NCBI RefSeq assembly: GCF_020176955.2
Contig: NZ_JAIUCZ020000006.1
Location: forward strand, 434,001 to 498,000
Length of the DNA stretch: 64,000 nt
From: Nocardia sp. alder85J
Lineage (GTDB): Bacteria > Actinomycetota > Actinomycetes > Mycobacteriales > Mycobacteriaceae
Reading direction: 5' to 3'
Shown here: positions 34,304 to 42,438 of the stretch, piece after piece
How positions within the stretch are numbered: the first letter of the stretch is position 1
Layout: every line of letters starts with the position of its first letter
Translations under genes and position numbers: made by a program
Notes under the pieces: model-generated
Database searches by the model: none
The model's input: the letters and a program-made list of their open reading frames with translations, nothing else
What the model was told of the DNA's origin: nothing

Positions 34304-35118
34304 GAGTACGAGTCCCAGAGCACCGAGTAGCCACCGTCGACGTTGATGGCCTGGCCGTTGATGTAACCGCCCGCGTCCGACGACAACAACAGAGCGAGAC
34401 CGGCGAATTCGCTGGCCTGGCCGACTCTTCCGGCAGGGCAGCGTTCGATGTAACGGCGGAGGCGGTCTTCGTCGGACAACACCGAATGCGCCTGCCGGGT
34501 GTCGAACAGAGCGGGAGCGATGGCATTGGCCCTGATCCCGTGCCTGCCGTATTCACAGGCGAGATTGCGCGCCATTTGCACCAACGCCGCCTTGGTGATG
34601 CCGTAGGGCCCGTTGTCCGAGCTCCCCAGCGTGGAACCGATCACCGATGACGTGAAAACGATTCTGCCCCAGCCACGTTCCACCATTCCCGGCAGCACCT
34701 CACGGCAGAACCAGTGTGCCGACATCACACTGCTCTCCAGGAACTTGGCGAGGGTGCGATCCTCGAGCTCGGTGGTCTCACCGAGCCAGATGTTCATGCC
34801 CGCATGCAACATCAGCACGTCGATGCGGCCCAGGTCGCGTTGTGTCCGCGCTACCAGGTCCAGCACCGTGTCACGATGGCCGATATCGGCCACGACCGGG
34901 TGCGCACGTTCGGCGCCGATCGCCGCGTTGATCGTCTCGGCCGCAGCACCGGTGTCCCCGACATTCCGGCCGACGATCACGACCTCGGCACCGTGCCGGG
35001 CGAGCTCCTCCGCGGCGGCCATGCCCATGCCGCGGGTGGAGCCCGTGATCAGGGCGACCCGGCCGGTCATGTCGAAGAGGTCGCGATGGCCGGAAGGCTC
35101 CGTCATCGGGCGGTTCAC
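34300..35118 (-). CDS. Short-chain dehydrogenase/reductase
   Basis: A 272-residue SDR with GSTRGMG at the cofactor site, SSVIGSTLG and YGITK as the catalytic Ser, Tyr and Lys, and a C-terminal YINGQAINVDGGYSV. The NNAG motif is replaced by LHAG. The start is GTG 35118 or ATG 35106; neither has a strong ribosome binding site. It is the first gene of the six-gene operon ending with the NmrA-like gene. A 13-bp palindrome lies 23 bp upstream of the GTG. It probably oxidises a hydroxyacyl-CoA or an alcohol. Confidence 0.9.
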   Translation of the reverse strand: MNRPMTEPSGHRDLFDMTGRVALITGSTRGMGMAAAEELARHGAEVVIVGRNVGDTGAAAETINAAIGAERAHPVVADIGHRDTVLDLVARTQRDLGRIDVLMLHAGMNIWLGETTELEDRTLAKFLESSVMSAHWFCREVLPGMVERGWGRIVFTSSVIGSTLGSSDNGPYGITKAALVQMARNLACEYGRHGIRANAIAPALFDTRQAHSVLSDEDRLRRYIERCPAGRVGQASEFAGLALLLSSDAGGYINGQAINVDGGYSVLWDSYS

Positions 35119-35128
35119 CCGCGCATAT

Positions 35129-35154
35129 TTTCGGTCACGACTATTACCGTAATA
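35129..35154. promoter_or_regulatory. Conserved operator-like element with TATTACCGTAATA palindrome
   Basis: TTTCGGTCAC at 35129-35138 is followed by the perfect 13-bp palindrome TATTACCGTAATA at 35142-35154. 22 of 24 bases match the element at 60520-60543. It lies between the divergent SDR operon and the plus-strand enoyl-CoA hydratase gene and could control both. Confidence 0.6.
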
Positions 35155-35222
35155 GGCTTGCTTCGCAAATGCAACGACCGCTCCGCCCGGGATGCGCGGA
35201 CGAGGACAGAAGGATTCGCACG

Positions 35223-36023
35223 ATGGACGTCGACAACTCTCTGCTGCTGGTGTCGGACCCCGAGCCCGGCGTCGCCCTGGTGACGCTGAACCGGCCCGAC
35301 CACCTCAATGCGCTCACGTGGCCGCTGATCGATGAACTGTTGCGTGTACTGGCGACGCTGGACGCACGTCGCGACCTGCGGGTGGTGGTCGTCACCGGCG
35401 CCGGACGCGCCTTCTGCGCCGGATCCGACGTGGCCGGAGCCCGTGAGCGGAGTTCAGTGGACATTCCGGCCCGGTTCGAGGCCCAGCAACGCACCAGCGG
35501 CCTGGCCGTCGCGGTGCGGGAACTCCGGCATCCCGTCATCGCCGCAGTGAACGGGCCGGCTGTCGGCGCCGGCCTTGGGCTGGCCCTCGCTGCCGACATC
35601 CGCATCGCGGGTGAGTCCGCCGCATTCCGCGACGGTGCGATCCGGATGGGCCTGAGCGCCTGCGAAAGCGGCATCAGCTGGCACCTGCCCCGGCTGATCG
35701 GCACATCGAGCGCCCTCGAGCTCATGCTGACCAACCGGCTGATGCCCGCGGCGGAAGCCGAACGACGGGGACTCGTGTCGGCGGTGTATCCGGACGATGA
35801 GCTGCTCGCCCGGGCGGTCGACATGGGCACCCGCATCGCGTCCTTTGCACCGTTCGGGCTCGCCGCGACCAAGGAGGTGTTCTGGGCCAATCAGTCCGGC
35901 GACTTCCAGCACGCAGTCGATCGGGAGAACCGGACCCAGATCCTCGCGGTCAATACGGCCGATTCGCGCGAAGCGATGTCAGCCTTTCTCGAACATCGGA
36001 AACCGGAATTCCATGGCCGATGA
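35223..36023 (+). CDS. Enoyl-CoA hydratase/isomerase family protein
   Basis: A 266-residue crotonase. AGRAFCAGSDVAGARE near residue 60 and NGPAVGAGLGLALAAD near 110 form the oxyanion hole; MGLSACESGISWHLPRLIG carries a Glu at the usual second catalytic position. ATG 35223 follows AAGGA. It is divergent from the SDR operon and ends at a strong hairpin, so it is transcribed alone. Confidence 0.9.
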   Translation: MDVDNSLLLVSDPEPGVALVTLNRPDHLNALTWPLIDELLRVLATLDARRDLRVVVVTGAGRAFCAGSDVAGARERSSVDIPARFEAQQRTSGLAVAVRELRHPVIAAVNGPAVGAGLGLALAADIRIAGESAAFRDGAIRMGLSACESGISWHLPRLIGTSSALELMLTNRLMPAAEAERRGLVSAVYPDDELLARAVDMGTRIASFAPFGLAATKEVFWANQSGDFQHAVDRENRTQILAVNTADSREAMSAFLEHRKPEFHGR

Positions 36024-36065
36024 CGGCCACCGCGGCGTGGCACCGGCACCTAGGCGGCGCGCACT

Positions 36066-36102
36066 GGGGAGGCGGTCGCGCACCCGGCACGACCGCCTCC
36101 CC
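36066..36102. terminator. 13-bp hairpin between convergent genes
   Basis: GGGGAGGCGGTCG at 36066-36078 and its exact complement at 36090-36102 with an 11-base loop. It lies between the enoyl-CoA hydratase (plus) and the solute-binding lipoprotein (minus) and can serve both. Confidence 0.8.
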
Positions 36103-36118
36103 GGTTCCGATCGGTCGG

Positions 36119-37390
36119 TCAGCGAGTGGGCAGTGCGAACATCGATGGGTCGGCTTTCAAGACCTGGTATGCGCCGAGGACGCCCTGCTTGTCGGCCGTC
36201 GAGACGATGAAGTCGTTCTCACAGACATTCGGCCAGAGCGCGAGTGCTTTGCCGTCGCACTGGAATTGGATACCGTTCGTCAGCGGGTACGGCTGCGGCG
36301 GCGCGGTCCGGAGCCCGTCCGACACCGACTGACGAGTGATGTCCTGTCCTTGGACCGCATTCAAGGCCCGCGCCAGGCCCACCATCGGCTGCCAGCCACC
36401 CGCTGCGTTCGCATCGATCCGCAGACCGGGGTGGTATTTGTCGATCGCAGCCTGGAAGACCTTGACGTCCTCGGTGGCCGGATCGAGATTCGCGGTCGTG
36501 CCCACACGCACTCCCTCGAACCCACCCGGGATGGACGAGGCGATCGTCGGATCAACGCATCTGTCGTTGACGGCCACCGTCGCCTCGCGGTCCGCGGTCT
36601 TGATGGCCTTGAGCACACCACTGCAGAAATTGGTGCTGCCCAGGATTGTCCACATGCCGGGATGGCTGCGGTTCGCTGCGGCGATCTGCGACGTAGGGTC
36701 CGGAGTGCCGGGCGCGATCGCCACGACATCCAGTTGCACACCGGCATTGCCGAATACCAATTTACCCAGTTGGTTGGCGACTTCGGTCGCGCCTGGCACA
36801 TCGATGGTCACCAGGGCCGCCTTGGTGACGTTCTTCTGCTTCGCCAGTTCGGCGGGTGCACCGAAAATCCCCGTGACACCGTTCAGCAAACCGAAGACAT
36901 TCGGAGTGGTCAGCGACTTCGCCGAGTTCGCGTAATCCAGTACCACCGGCACCCCGGCGGGCGACAGCACGTCGATCGTCTGATCCACGAGACCCAGCGC
37001 GCCTTCCACGACGGCGACGGCACCGGCACCGGCCATCTGATTCGAGCAGTCCGCGGCCGCGGCCGGATTGCCCTTGGACTCACAGGTCTTCAATTCGATT
37101 CGGTGCCCGCGCAGGCCGCCGAGGTGCTCGTTGATGTAGTCGACCGCGACCTGTGCGGCGACCATCTCGGCACTGGTGTCATAGGCGACGGCCTTGCCCT
37201 CACTGATGTAGCCGATGGTGACTGCCGACCCCGTCGCGACATTCTGCGCGCCCAGCAGAGCGGGATCAGCAGTCTTCGGATTGGGCGTCGTGTCTCCGCC
37301 CGAACTGCACGCGACCGCGGTCACGGCCGCGAGCGCAGCCACGGCGACACCGACCACGGTGCGCCGGGTGTGGTGTAATCCCAGCTTCAT
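36119..37390 (-). CDS. Branched-chain-type ABC transporter solute-binding lipoprotein
   Basis: A 423-residue periplasmic-binding protein of the Leu/Ile/Val family. A signal peptide with a basic start and hydrophobic core ends in TAVACSSGG, a lipobox with Cys about residue 28, so the protein is anchored outside the membrane. VTIGYISEGKAVAYDT starts the binding domain, and ESKGNPAAAADCSNQM and LTNGIQFQC are typical later parts. In catabolic clusters these proteins bind aromatic or steroid-like acids rather than amino acids. No permease or ATPase gene is adjacent; a transporter with a damaged paralogue of this gene lies at 60.7-64 kb. GAAGGAGAG precedes ATG 37390. Confidence 0.9.
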   Translation of the reverse strand: MKLGLHHTRRTVVGVAVAALAAVTAVACSSGGDTTPNPKTADPALLGAQNVATGSAVTIGYISEGKAVAYDTSAEMVAAQVAVDYINEHLGGLRGHRIELKTCESKGNPAAAADCSNQMAGAGAVAVVEGALGLVDQTIDVLSPAGVPVVLDYANSAKSLTTPNVFGLLNGVTGIFGAPAELAKQKNVTKAALVTIDVPGATEVANQLGKLVFGNAGVQLDVVAIAPGTPDPTSQIAAANRSHPGMWTILGSTNFCSGVLKAIKTADREATVAVNDRCVDPTIASSIPGGFEGVRVGTTANLDPATEDVKVFQAAIDKYHPGLRIDANAAGGWQPMVGLARALNAVQGQDITRQSVSDGLRTAPPQPYPLTNGIQFQCDGKALALWPNVCENDFIVSTADKQGVLGAYQVLKADPSMFALPTR

Positions 37391-37409
37391 TTCTCTCCTT
37401 CAGGTGGTA

Positions 37410-37428
37410 CGGGCCGAGCAACGGCCCG
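37410..37428. promoter_or_regulatory. 5' leader hairpin of the solute-binding gene
   Basis: CGGGCCG, loop AGCAA, CGGCCCG about 20 bases upstream of the ATG. A hairpin at the same place before the paralogous pseudogene (61467-61485) has CGAGCCG/CGGCTCG, a compensatory base-pair change. Confidence 0.5.
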
Positions 37429-37531
37429 CAGAGTCGTATCGCGATGCCGGAGGCGGCGATCCGCCGACGCGCAGGCTGTCGATACCGACTGCGCGAGGCT
37501 GGCGAACGTCCGCGTCACCGCGACGGCGGGG

Positions 37532-38227
37532 TCAGTGCCGGAGCCTGGGCCCCGGTAGCCCGCAAGCACACGGGGTCCGCTCGACCGATCCTGCGAAATC
37601 CAGCGCCAGATCACGGCTCGGGTGAACACGCTGCCCGACCGCGGACAGCACCGGGCCCGTGGCGGTCGCACCGATCTCCCACTCCGCGGGATCGATGTGC
37701 AGACCCGCCCGTTCGGGGCACTCGACCCCCAAAGCCGGTCCCAGCAGCGCCATTTCGGCTGGCTGGAGGCCCGCGGATCGGAGCGAGCCGATCGCTTCGG
37801 TTCGCGCCCAGATCACCGGCAACTCGCGTAGCAAGCCGGTCGACCGCTCGTCGGCCAGGAGTACCTCGGCGTGTTCGGCAGGAAGGCCGATCATCGCCTT
37901 CATCGTCAGGAATCCCAGCAGGGCCGTGCTACGCCGCGCGTCCCAGGCGTAGGGCTCGGCATTGCTGTGCACCGAGCCCATGGCGCGGATTGCGCGCACA
38001 ATCGGGTTGAACCACGGACTTTCGGAATTCCGGCCGGTGAACAGGACGAAATCCCCTCGACCGATACCCCAGACCGCCAGCAACCGGTGTGCCCACACCG
38101 TATCCCGCTCGACCTCCGGCCACCCGATCTCGAACGCGACATTGCCACCCTCATAGGGGAATTGCCCGATGCCGGCGAGGGACGGGTGGTGCCCGGCCAT
38201 GGCCTCCGCGATCGATTTCCGACTCAT
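37532..38227 (-). CDS. Partner protein of PaaK-like ligase (ANL N-domain-like)
   Basis: A 231-residue protein without a firm family name. GRGDFVLFTGRNSESPWFNP near residues 57-76 and the following RAIRAMGSVHSNAEPYAWD resemble the segment of acyl-adenylate enzymes where the acyl substrate and CoA approach, but the ATP-binding P-loop and C-terminal lysine motif are absent. A homologue at 51654-52346 shares ESPW and the EIGW start (EIGWPEVERDTVWA / EIGWDDLERDVVWA). Each gene overlaps the end of a PaaK-like ligase by ATGA, so it is probably a subunit or partner of that ligase. It may shape the acyl pocket; this is inference. Confidence 0.7.
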   Translation of the reverse strand: MSRKSIAEAMAGHHPSLAGIGQFPYEGGNVAFEIGWPEVERDTVWAHRLLAVWGIGRGDFVLFTGRNSESPWFNPIVRAIRAMGSVHSNAEPYAWDARRSTALLGFLTMKAMIGLPAEHAEVLLADERSTGLLRELPVIWARTEAIGSLRSAGLQPAEMALLGPALGVECPERAGLHIDPAEWEIGATATGPVLSAVGQRVHPSRDLALDFAGSVERTPCACGLPGPRLRH

Positions 38228-39567
38228 TCCTTCACCACTCTCGGGAACTTCGCAACACTCGAACTACGGGCCAGCAGGTCGTCGACCGGAACCAGTTCGA
38301 TCTCGGGTTCCAGTCCGACCCGGGCGACTACCGCGGCGGACAACCGACCACGTAGGTCGTCCAGATCCGGGGTGCCGGTCGACTGGTAGCCGACGCGCAG
38401 GCGTAGCCGATCGGCGACCCGCGACGTGCGGATGACCTGGAACATCCCGTCGTGGGTCTCCTCCTGGGATTCGATCGCGGGCCACAGCTCCGCCAACACC
38501 ACCGGTTTGCCGTCGACGACCGTCTCGTCGCCCAATCGGCCGATGATCCACTGCCGGACGTGAGTGCGACCGCAGCCGCAGACGCCTCGGTCCAGCCGGA
38601 CCAGATCACCGCTGCGGTATCGGATCAGCGGGGCCGCACGGTTGTCGAGGTCGGTGGCGACGAGTTCACCGATCTCGCCGTCGGGGACCGAGCGCAGACC
38701 ATCCGTCGCCAGGGACTCGGCCATCACCAGGTCCTCCCACAGGTGATAGCCATCGTGTTCGCGGCATTCCCAGGCCGTTCCGGTGTCTCCGGCACTGGTG
38801 AAGGTGAACAATTCCATGCCCCAGTCGTCACGGACCTTCGAAGCCAGCGCGGCCCCCAACGGCTGGCCGGCGAACGCCGCACCCTTGAGTGACGAACACG
38901 CCTCCCGGATGTCGTAGGCACCCTCCAACCGCTCCAACTCCAGCACCATGGGCATCACGAGCTGGATCCACGCCGGCCGGTAACGCCGCAGCGCGGCGAT
39001 GATCTCCGCGCCCTGGCCGATCCAGGAGTCGACGAAGACCGGCACCAGTCCCATCTCCTGGAAGAAGGTGTCGTAGAAGCCGCGGAACGTGCCGGCGGGC
39101 ACGATCACACGGTCGCCGGGACGGACCCCCAGCTCCCAGAAATCGCGGGCCTGACAGCCCGGCAGCGGGGGCACCGACTCCCAGATCTCGGGCAGGAGTT
39201 CCGGAGTCCCGGTCGTGCCGGATGTGGACATGATCGAGGTCAGCTGCGTCGGCGGCACCTGCAGCAGACCGGCGAACGGGTCCCCGGTGCGGTCGCGGTA
39301 CGCGCGGAGATCGTCCTTCGTGAACGTCGGGATCATCGCCGCGAAATCGTCGAGTGACCGGACCTTGCCCGGATCCACCCCCGCCGCGGACCAGAGCTCG
39401 CGATAGAACGGCGAATGCTCGTACGCCGCCGGTATCAGCTCCAGAATTCGCTGTTCCTGCAGCTCGCTCAACTGCTTCCGCGGCATCGCCTCGATATCGG
39501 GCTGGAAGAACCGCCGGTTCGGATCTTCCGAGCTTCGTTCGAGCGTTCTGGACCGGATCGCATCCAC
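38224..39567 (-). CDS. PaaK-like acyl-CoA/aryl-CoA ligase
   Basis: A 447-residue adenylate-forming enzyme of the phenylacetate-CoA ligase type, which would activate an acid with ATP and CoA. The P-loop is STSGTTGTPELLP near residue 115, FTSAGDTGTAWE and GELVATDLDNRAAPLIRYRSGDLV are in the middle, and SSVAKFPRVVKE closes the protein with the C-terminal lysine region. Length fits the family (about 430-450). It overlaps the partner gene by 4 bp. The substrate is unknown. The start used is ATG 39567, with no strong ribosome binding site seen. Confidence 0.88.
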   Translation of the reverse strand: MDAIRSRTLERSSEDPNRRFFQPDIEAMPRKQLSELQEQRILELIPAAYEHSPFYRELWSAAGVDPGKVRSLDDFAAMIPTFTKDDLRAYRDRTGDPFAGLLQVPPTQLTSIMSTSGTTGTPELLPEIWESVPPLPGCQARDFWELGVRPGDRVIVPAGTFRGFYDTFFQEMGLVPVFVDSWIGQGAEIIAALRRYRPAWIQLVMPMVLELERLEGAYDIREACSSLKGAAFAGQPLGAALASKVRDDWGMELFTFTSAGDTGTAWECREHDGYHLWEDLVMAESLATDGLRSVPDGEIGELVATDLDNRAAPLIRYRSGDLVRLDRGVCGCGRTHVRQWIIGRLGDETVVDGKPVVLAELWPAIESQEETHDGMFQVIRTSRVADRLRLRVGYQSTGTPDLDDLRGRLSAAVVARVGLEPEIELVPVDDLLARSSSVAKFPRVVKE

Positions 39568-39894
39568 GTCGCCACTTCCTTCGTCGGGTACTCACAGCAC
39601 CAAGAGATTTGGGTCACACCGTAGGTCTTCCTTGCGGCGTGGACCTAGGGAACGTTGTTCCGGACCCGGATGGTCCAACTCTCTGCTATGCAGTAGAATT
39701 ATTTATCTGATTTCCCGAGCGGATCGTCGTGTTGCGATCAGGCGAGCAGAGCTACACTCAACCGCTCTTCAAGATCATCGGTAGTCACAACCACTCACGA
39801 ATCCGACCAGGAAAGAGCAAGGCTCGCGCCCGAACAGCACGCCTGACCAAGTTCGTGAAGCCGCTGCGCGGCGTGTCAACGGACATCGGGACCT
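39568..39894. promoter_or_regulatory. Upstream region of the PaaK-like operon with AT-rich box and palindrome
   Basis: No gene is seen in these 327 bp before the ISL3 element. AATTATTTATCTG (39697-39709) is the reverse complement of the 13-mer at 22502-22514, and the wider 39691-39709 resembles the box before the second PaaK-like gene at 53780-53798. GGAACGTTGTTCC near 39651-39663 is a perfect 5-bp-arm palindrome. Confidence 0.5.
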
Positions 39895-41580
39895 GGCTCT
39901 GGCACAAAGTTGTTGGTGGCGTTGCTGATCGGGTCATTCGTTGAGGAGCAGACGGCGGCGGAGAAGATCGAAATTTGCCCTGCCGCAGGTGGCCCTTTTG
40001 AGTGCCTTCAACTTCGTGACGATGCCCTCGACAGCACCGCTGCTCCAGGAGAGGGTGAGTCCGTTGCGGACGGCGTCGTAGTCCTTGACCAGTCCTGCCG
40101 CGAACCCTTGGAGTTGGGAGATACCGCTGGTCTCGGCCGCGGTAATCCAGGTATCGAGATGCTGACCGCGGCGGTGGCGCAGCATCCCGCCGAAGTCGCT
40201 GACCAGCTGATCGACGGTGCGCAGGACCGGGCAGCGGTCGAGGATCCGGGTCAGGTCGGCTTGGTCGGACTCGGTGCGCTTGTGCGCTGGGCGGATGATC
40301 CAGCCGGTGACCTGCCGTGGCTCGGGCGTCGTGATCGGTGTAGCGGCCGGTGGCGTACTACTCTCGCGCCACGTGTGGAGCAGGCGGCGGACGTGACGTT
40401 CGCTGCCCCGGTATCCGCGCTCGCGGAGTTCGCCGAACAGCCGCCGGGCGTTGGTGCAGCCCTGCCGCCAGCGTTCGGCCAGGTAGGCGGTGTGCTCGTC
40501 GAGCGCGCTGCCGCGTCGCAGTGCCTGGGTCAGCAGTTCCTCGGCGCTGCCAGCTCGCGCGTAGCGGCGTACCGTCTTGTCGTCGAGGTTGAGCGCTCTG
40601 CAGATCGCGGTGTGCCCGATTCCCTTGTCCCACAAGGTATGAACCTCGGCCCATCGTTGGCGGGTCAGCTCTGCCCGTGCCCCTTCGACGGGTGCCGGTG
40701 CGGGGACGGGCTGGGCGACAGCGTCGTCGGCGGGTTGATCGTGCAGGCATGTGCGGTGGGCGCGGACTACTCGGTCGACCGCGGTGGTGAGGTTGTAGAG
40801 CAGGTGGAAGCGGTCGGCGACCTGGATGGCGTCGGGTGCTCCGCGGCGGGCGCCTTCGGCGTACCCGCCCGCACGGTCACGGCAGACGACGGTGGCACCG
40901 GGATGGGCGCGCAGCCACGCGGCGAAGGTGTCGCCGAGCCGGTCCGGCAGCAGGTCCACCGGGCGATGGGTGTGCATGTCGACCAGGACGCTGCCGTAGG
41001 TCGCGCCTGTGCGGAAAGCGAAGTCGTCGACGCCGAGTGCGGTCACCGTGCCGGGTTCGGGCAACGGCAGTGCCCTGATCAATCGCAGCAACGTCATCCG
41101 CGACACAGTCACGGCCAGGCGGTGGGTCAGTCGCTCGCCGGGCCGGCCGCCCAGCGACAGCGCGATCCGCTCCAGCATGCCGCGCAGCAGTGGGGTCCGG
41201 CGGGCGTGAGCGGCGGTCAGGCCCGGAACCTGTTCGGCGAACGTGGTTCTCGCGCACTCGGGGTTGCCGCAGGTAGAACCGGCGCACCCGCAAGCAGATC
41301 ACCGTTTCGGCACCGCCGATGGCGGCATCGGACAGGTATCGCTGGTAGCGGCTGTGTACTCGCACCGACCGGTGAGCGCACTCCGGGCAGGATGCGCTCC
41401 GGGCGGTGGTGCTGGCTTCGATCCGCAGGACGGCTCCGCGGCGGGTGATCTGCTCGATACTCAGGTCGGCCAGATGTGGAAGGAGGACTCTCGCGTCGAG
41501 ATCAGCACACCCGGATCATGATCGATTACTGCCAGCCCGCCTCCAAATCCCCAGCGCGCCAACAACTTTGTGCCAGAGCC
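39895..41580. mobile_element. ISL3-family insertion sequence
   Basis: Perfect 22-bp terminal inverted repeats at 39895-39916 (GGCTCTGGCACAAAGTTGTT...) and 41559-41580 enclose an ISL3-type transposase gene on the minus strand. The flanking 8-mers CGGGACCT and CCTCGCCG do not match, so no target duplication remains. The element may have been part of a rearrangement. The transposase is frameshifted. Confidence 0.85.
39934..41509 (-). pseudogene. ISL3-family transposase, frameshifted
   Basis: The N-terminal zinc-finger part is read from about 41509 (CADLDARVLLPHLADL, CPECAHRSVRVHSRYQRYL) to VRRFY. One extra base near 41272 shifts the frame; skipping it gives CGNPEC and then LLRGMLERIALSL in the frame running from ATG 41178 to 39934. 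That main part has GVDDFAFRTGATYGSVLVD and VCRDRAGGYAEGA (catalytic Asp residues) and AVEGIVTKLKALKR (Glu). A programmed shift is possible but a decayed gene is more likely. No good start codon is visible at the N-terminus. Confidence 0.8.
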
Positions 41581-41598
41581 CCTCGCCGCGGCGGTCGC

Positions 41599-42228
41599 TC
41601 AACTCGGTCGGCGGATCAGCCCATCGAGCAGCAGTGTGCCGAGCTCGGCGAAGGCGTCGGCCGCGGTCATGCCGGTACGTTCGAGCAGCGCCCCTGATTG
41701 GACGCCTTCGATGGCCAGGGCGACCAGATGGGCGGCGAAGTTGCCGTCGGCGGAACGGAATTGTCCGTCGGCGATACCTTCGTCGATGAGTTCGCGCACG
41801 CGCGCGGCGGCGCGTTCGGTGTTGCGGGCGTAGATCGCGGCGGTCGGGGCGAAGGCGACCATGTCGTCGTAGAAGGCCGGGGAGTTGCGTCGCATCGCTT
41901 CGGCCACGCCGTCGAGGTAGACCAGGATGCGCTGGCGCGGGTCGTGGTGCTCGCTCACGCGGCGTTCGATGAGCTGGGCCGAGGAGCGGAAGAACTCCTT
42001 GGTCGCCAGCACGACCAACTGCTCCTTGGTGGAGGCCACGCTGTAGAGCGTGGCCCGTGAGCAGTGCAGCCGCTCGGCCAGTTCCCCGATGGTGACCGTG
42101 GTGAATCCTTCGTCGAGGAAGATCTGCTGGATGCTGGCGAGCAGATCGTCGCGGCGGGCGGAGTCGACCTGCCGCCGACGGCGGGGGGTTTTCACCGGGG
42201 ATCGGTCACGGGACGAAAGTGCGGCCAT
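41599..42228 (-). CDS. TetR-family transcriptional regulator
   Basis: A 209-residue TetR-type repressor. The helix-turn-helix is LDEGFTTVTIGELAERLHCS and RATLYSVASTKEQLVVLAT near residues 42-80; the C-terminal domain has LLDGLIRRPS at its end. ATG 42228 is chosen; the frame is open upstream but looks non-coding. It is divergent from the acyl-CoA ligase operon, with a palindromic site in between, so local autoregulation and control of that operon are likely. The ISL3 element starts 18 bp after its stop. Confidence 0.88.
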   Translation of the reverse strand: MAALSSRDRSPVKTPRRRRQVDSARRDDLLASIQQIFLDEGFTTVTIGELAERLHCSRATLYSVASTKEQLVVLATKEFFRSSAQLIERRVSEHHDPRQRILVYLDGVAEAMRRNSPAFYDDMVAFAPTAAIYARNTERAAARVRELIDEGIADGQFRSADGNFAAHLVALAIEGVQSGALLERTGMTAADAFAELGTLLLDGLIRRPS

Positions 42229-42399
42229 TGCGCGAGTTTGACACATGCCACCCCCCACCTTCCGTGCGCGGCCACGGGCACAGCGCCCGATCAAGGCCCG
42301 GCTTGCCAATGGCCTCGATTCCCGATCACGCCCCGACCACCTGAAATAAGCCGCCGATTTGCTGTCTTCCCTCCGCGTCCACAGTGAGGTAAGTTACAT

Positions 42400-42425
42400 G
42401 GTACTTGAGAACTATATTTAGTACC
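42400..42425. promoter_or_regulatory. Candidate TetR operator GGTACT-N14-AGTACC
   Basis: Exact 6-bp arms in an AT-rich patch, 14 bp before the ligase ATG and 172 bp from the divergent TetR start. The overlapping AAGTTACATGGTACTT adds partial symmetry. Position suggests repression of the ligase operon. Confidence 0.5.
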
Positions 42426-42438
42426 CAACGGAGTGGTG

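Noticed and set aside
39910..41448. Plus-strand 512-codon open frame across the ISL3 element
   Set aside because: Antisense of the transposase; no family resemblance.
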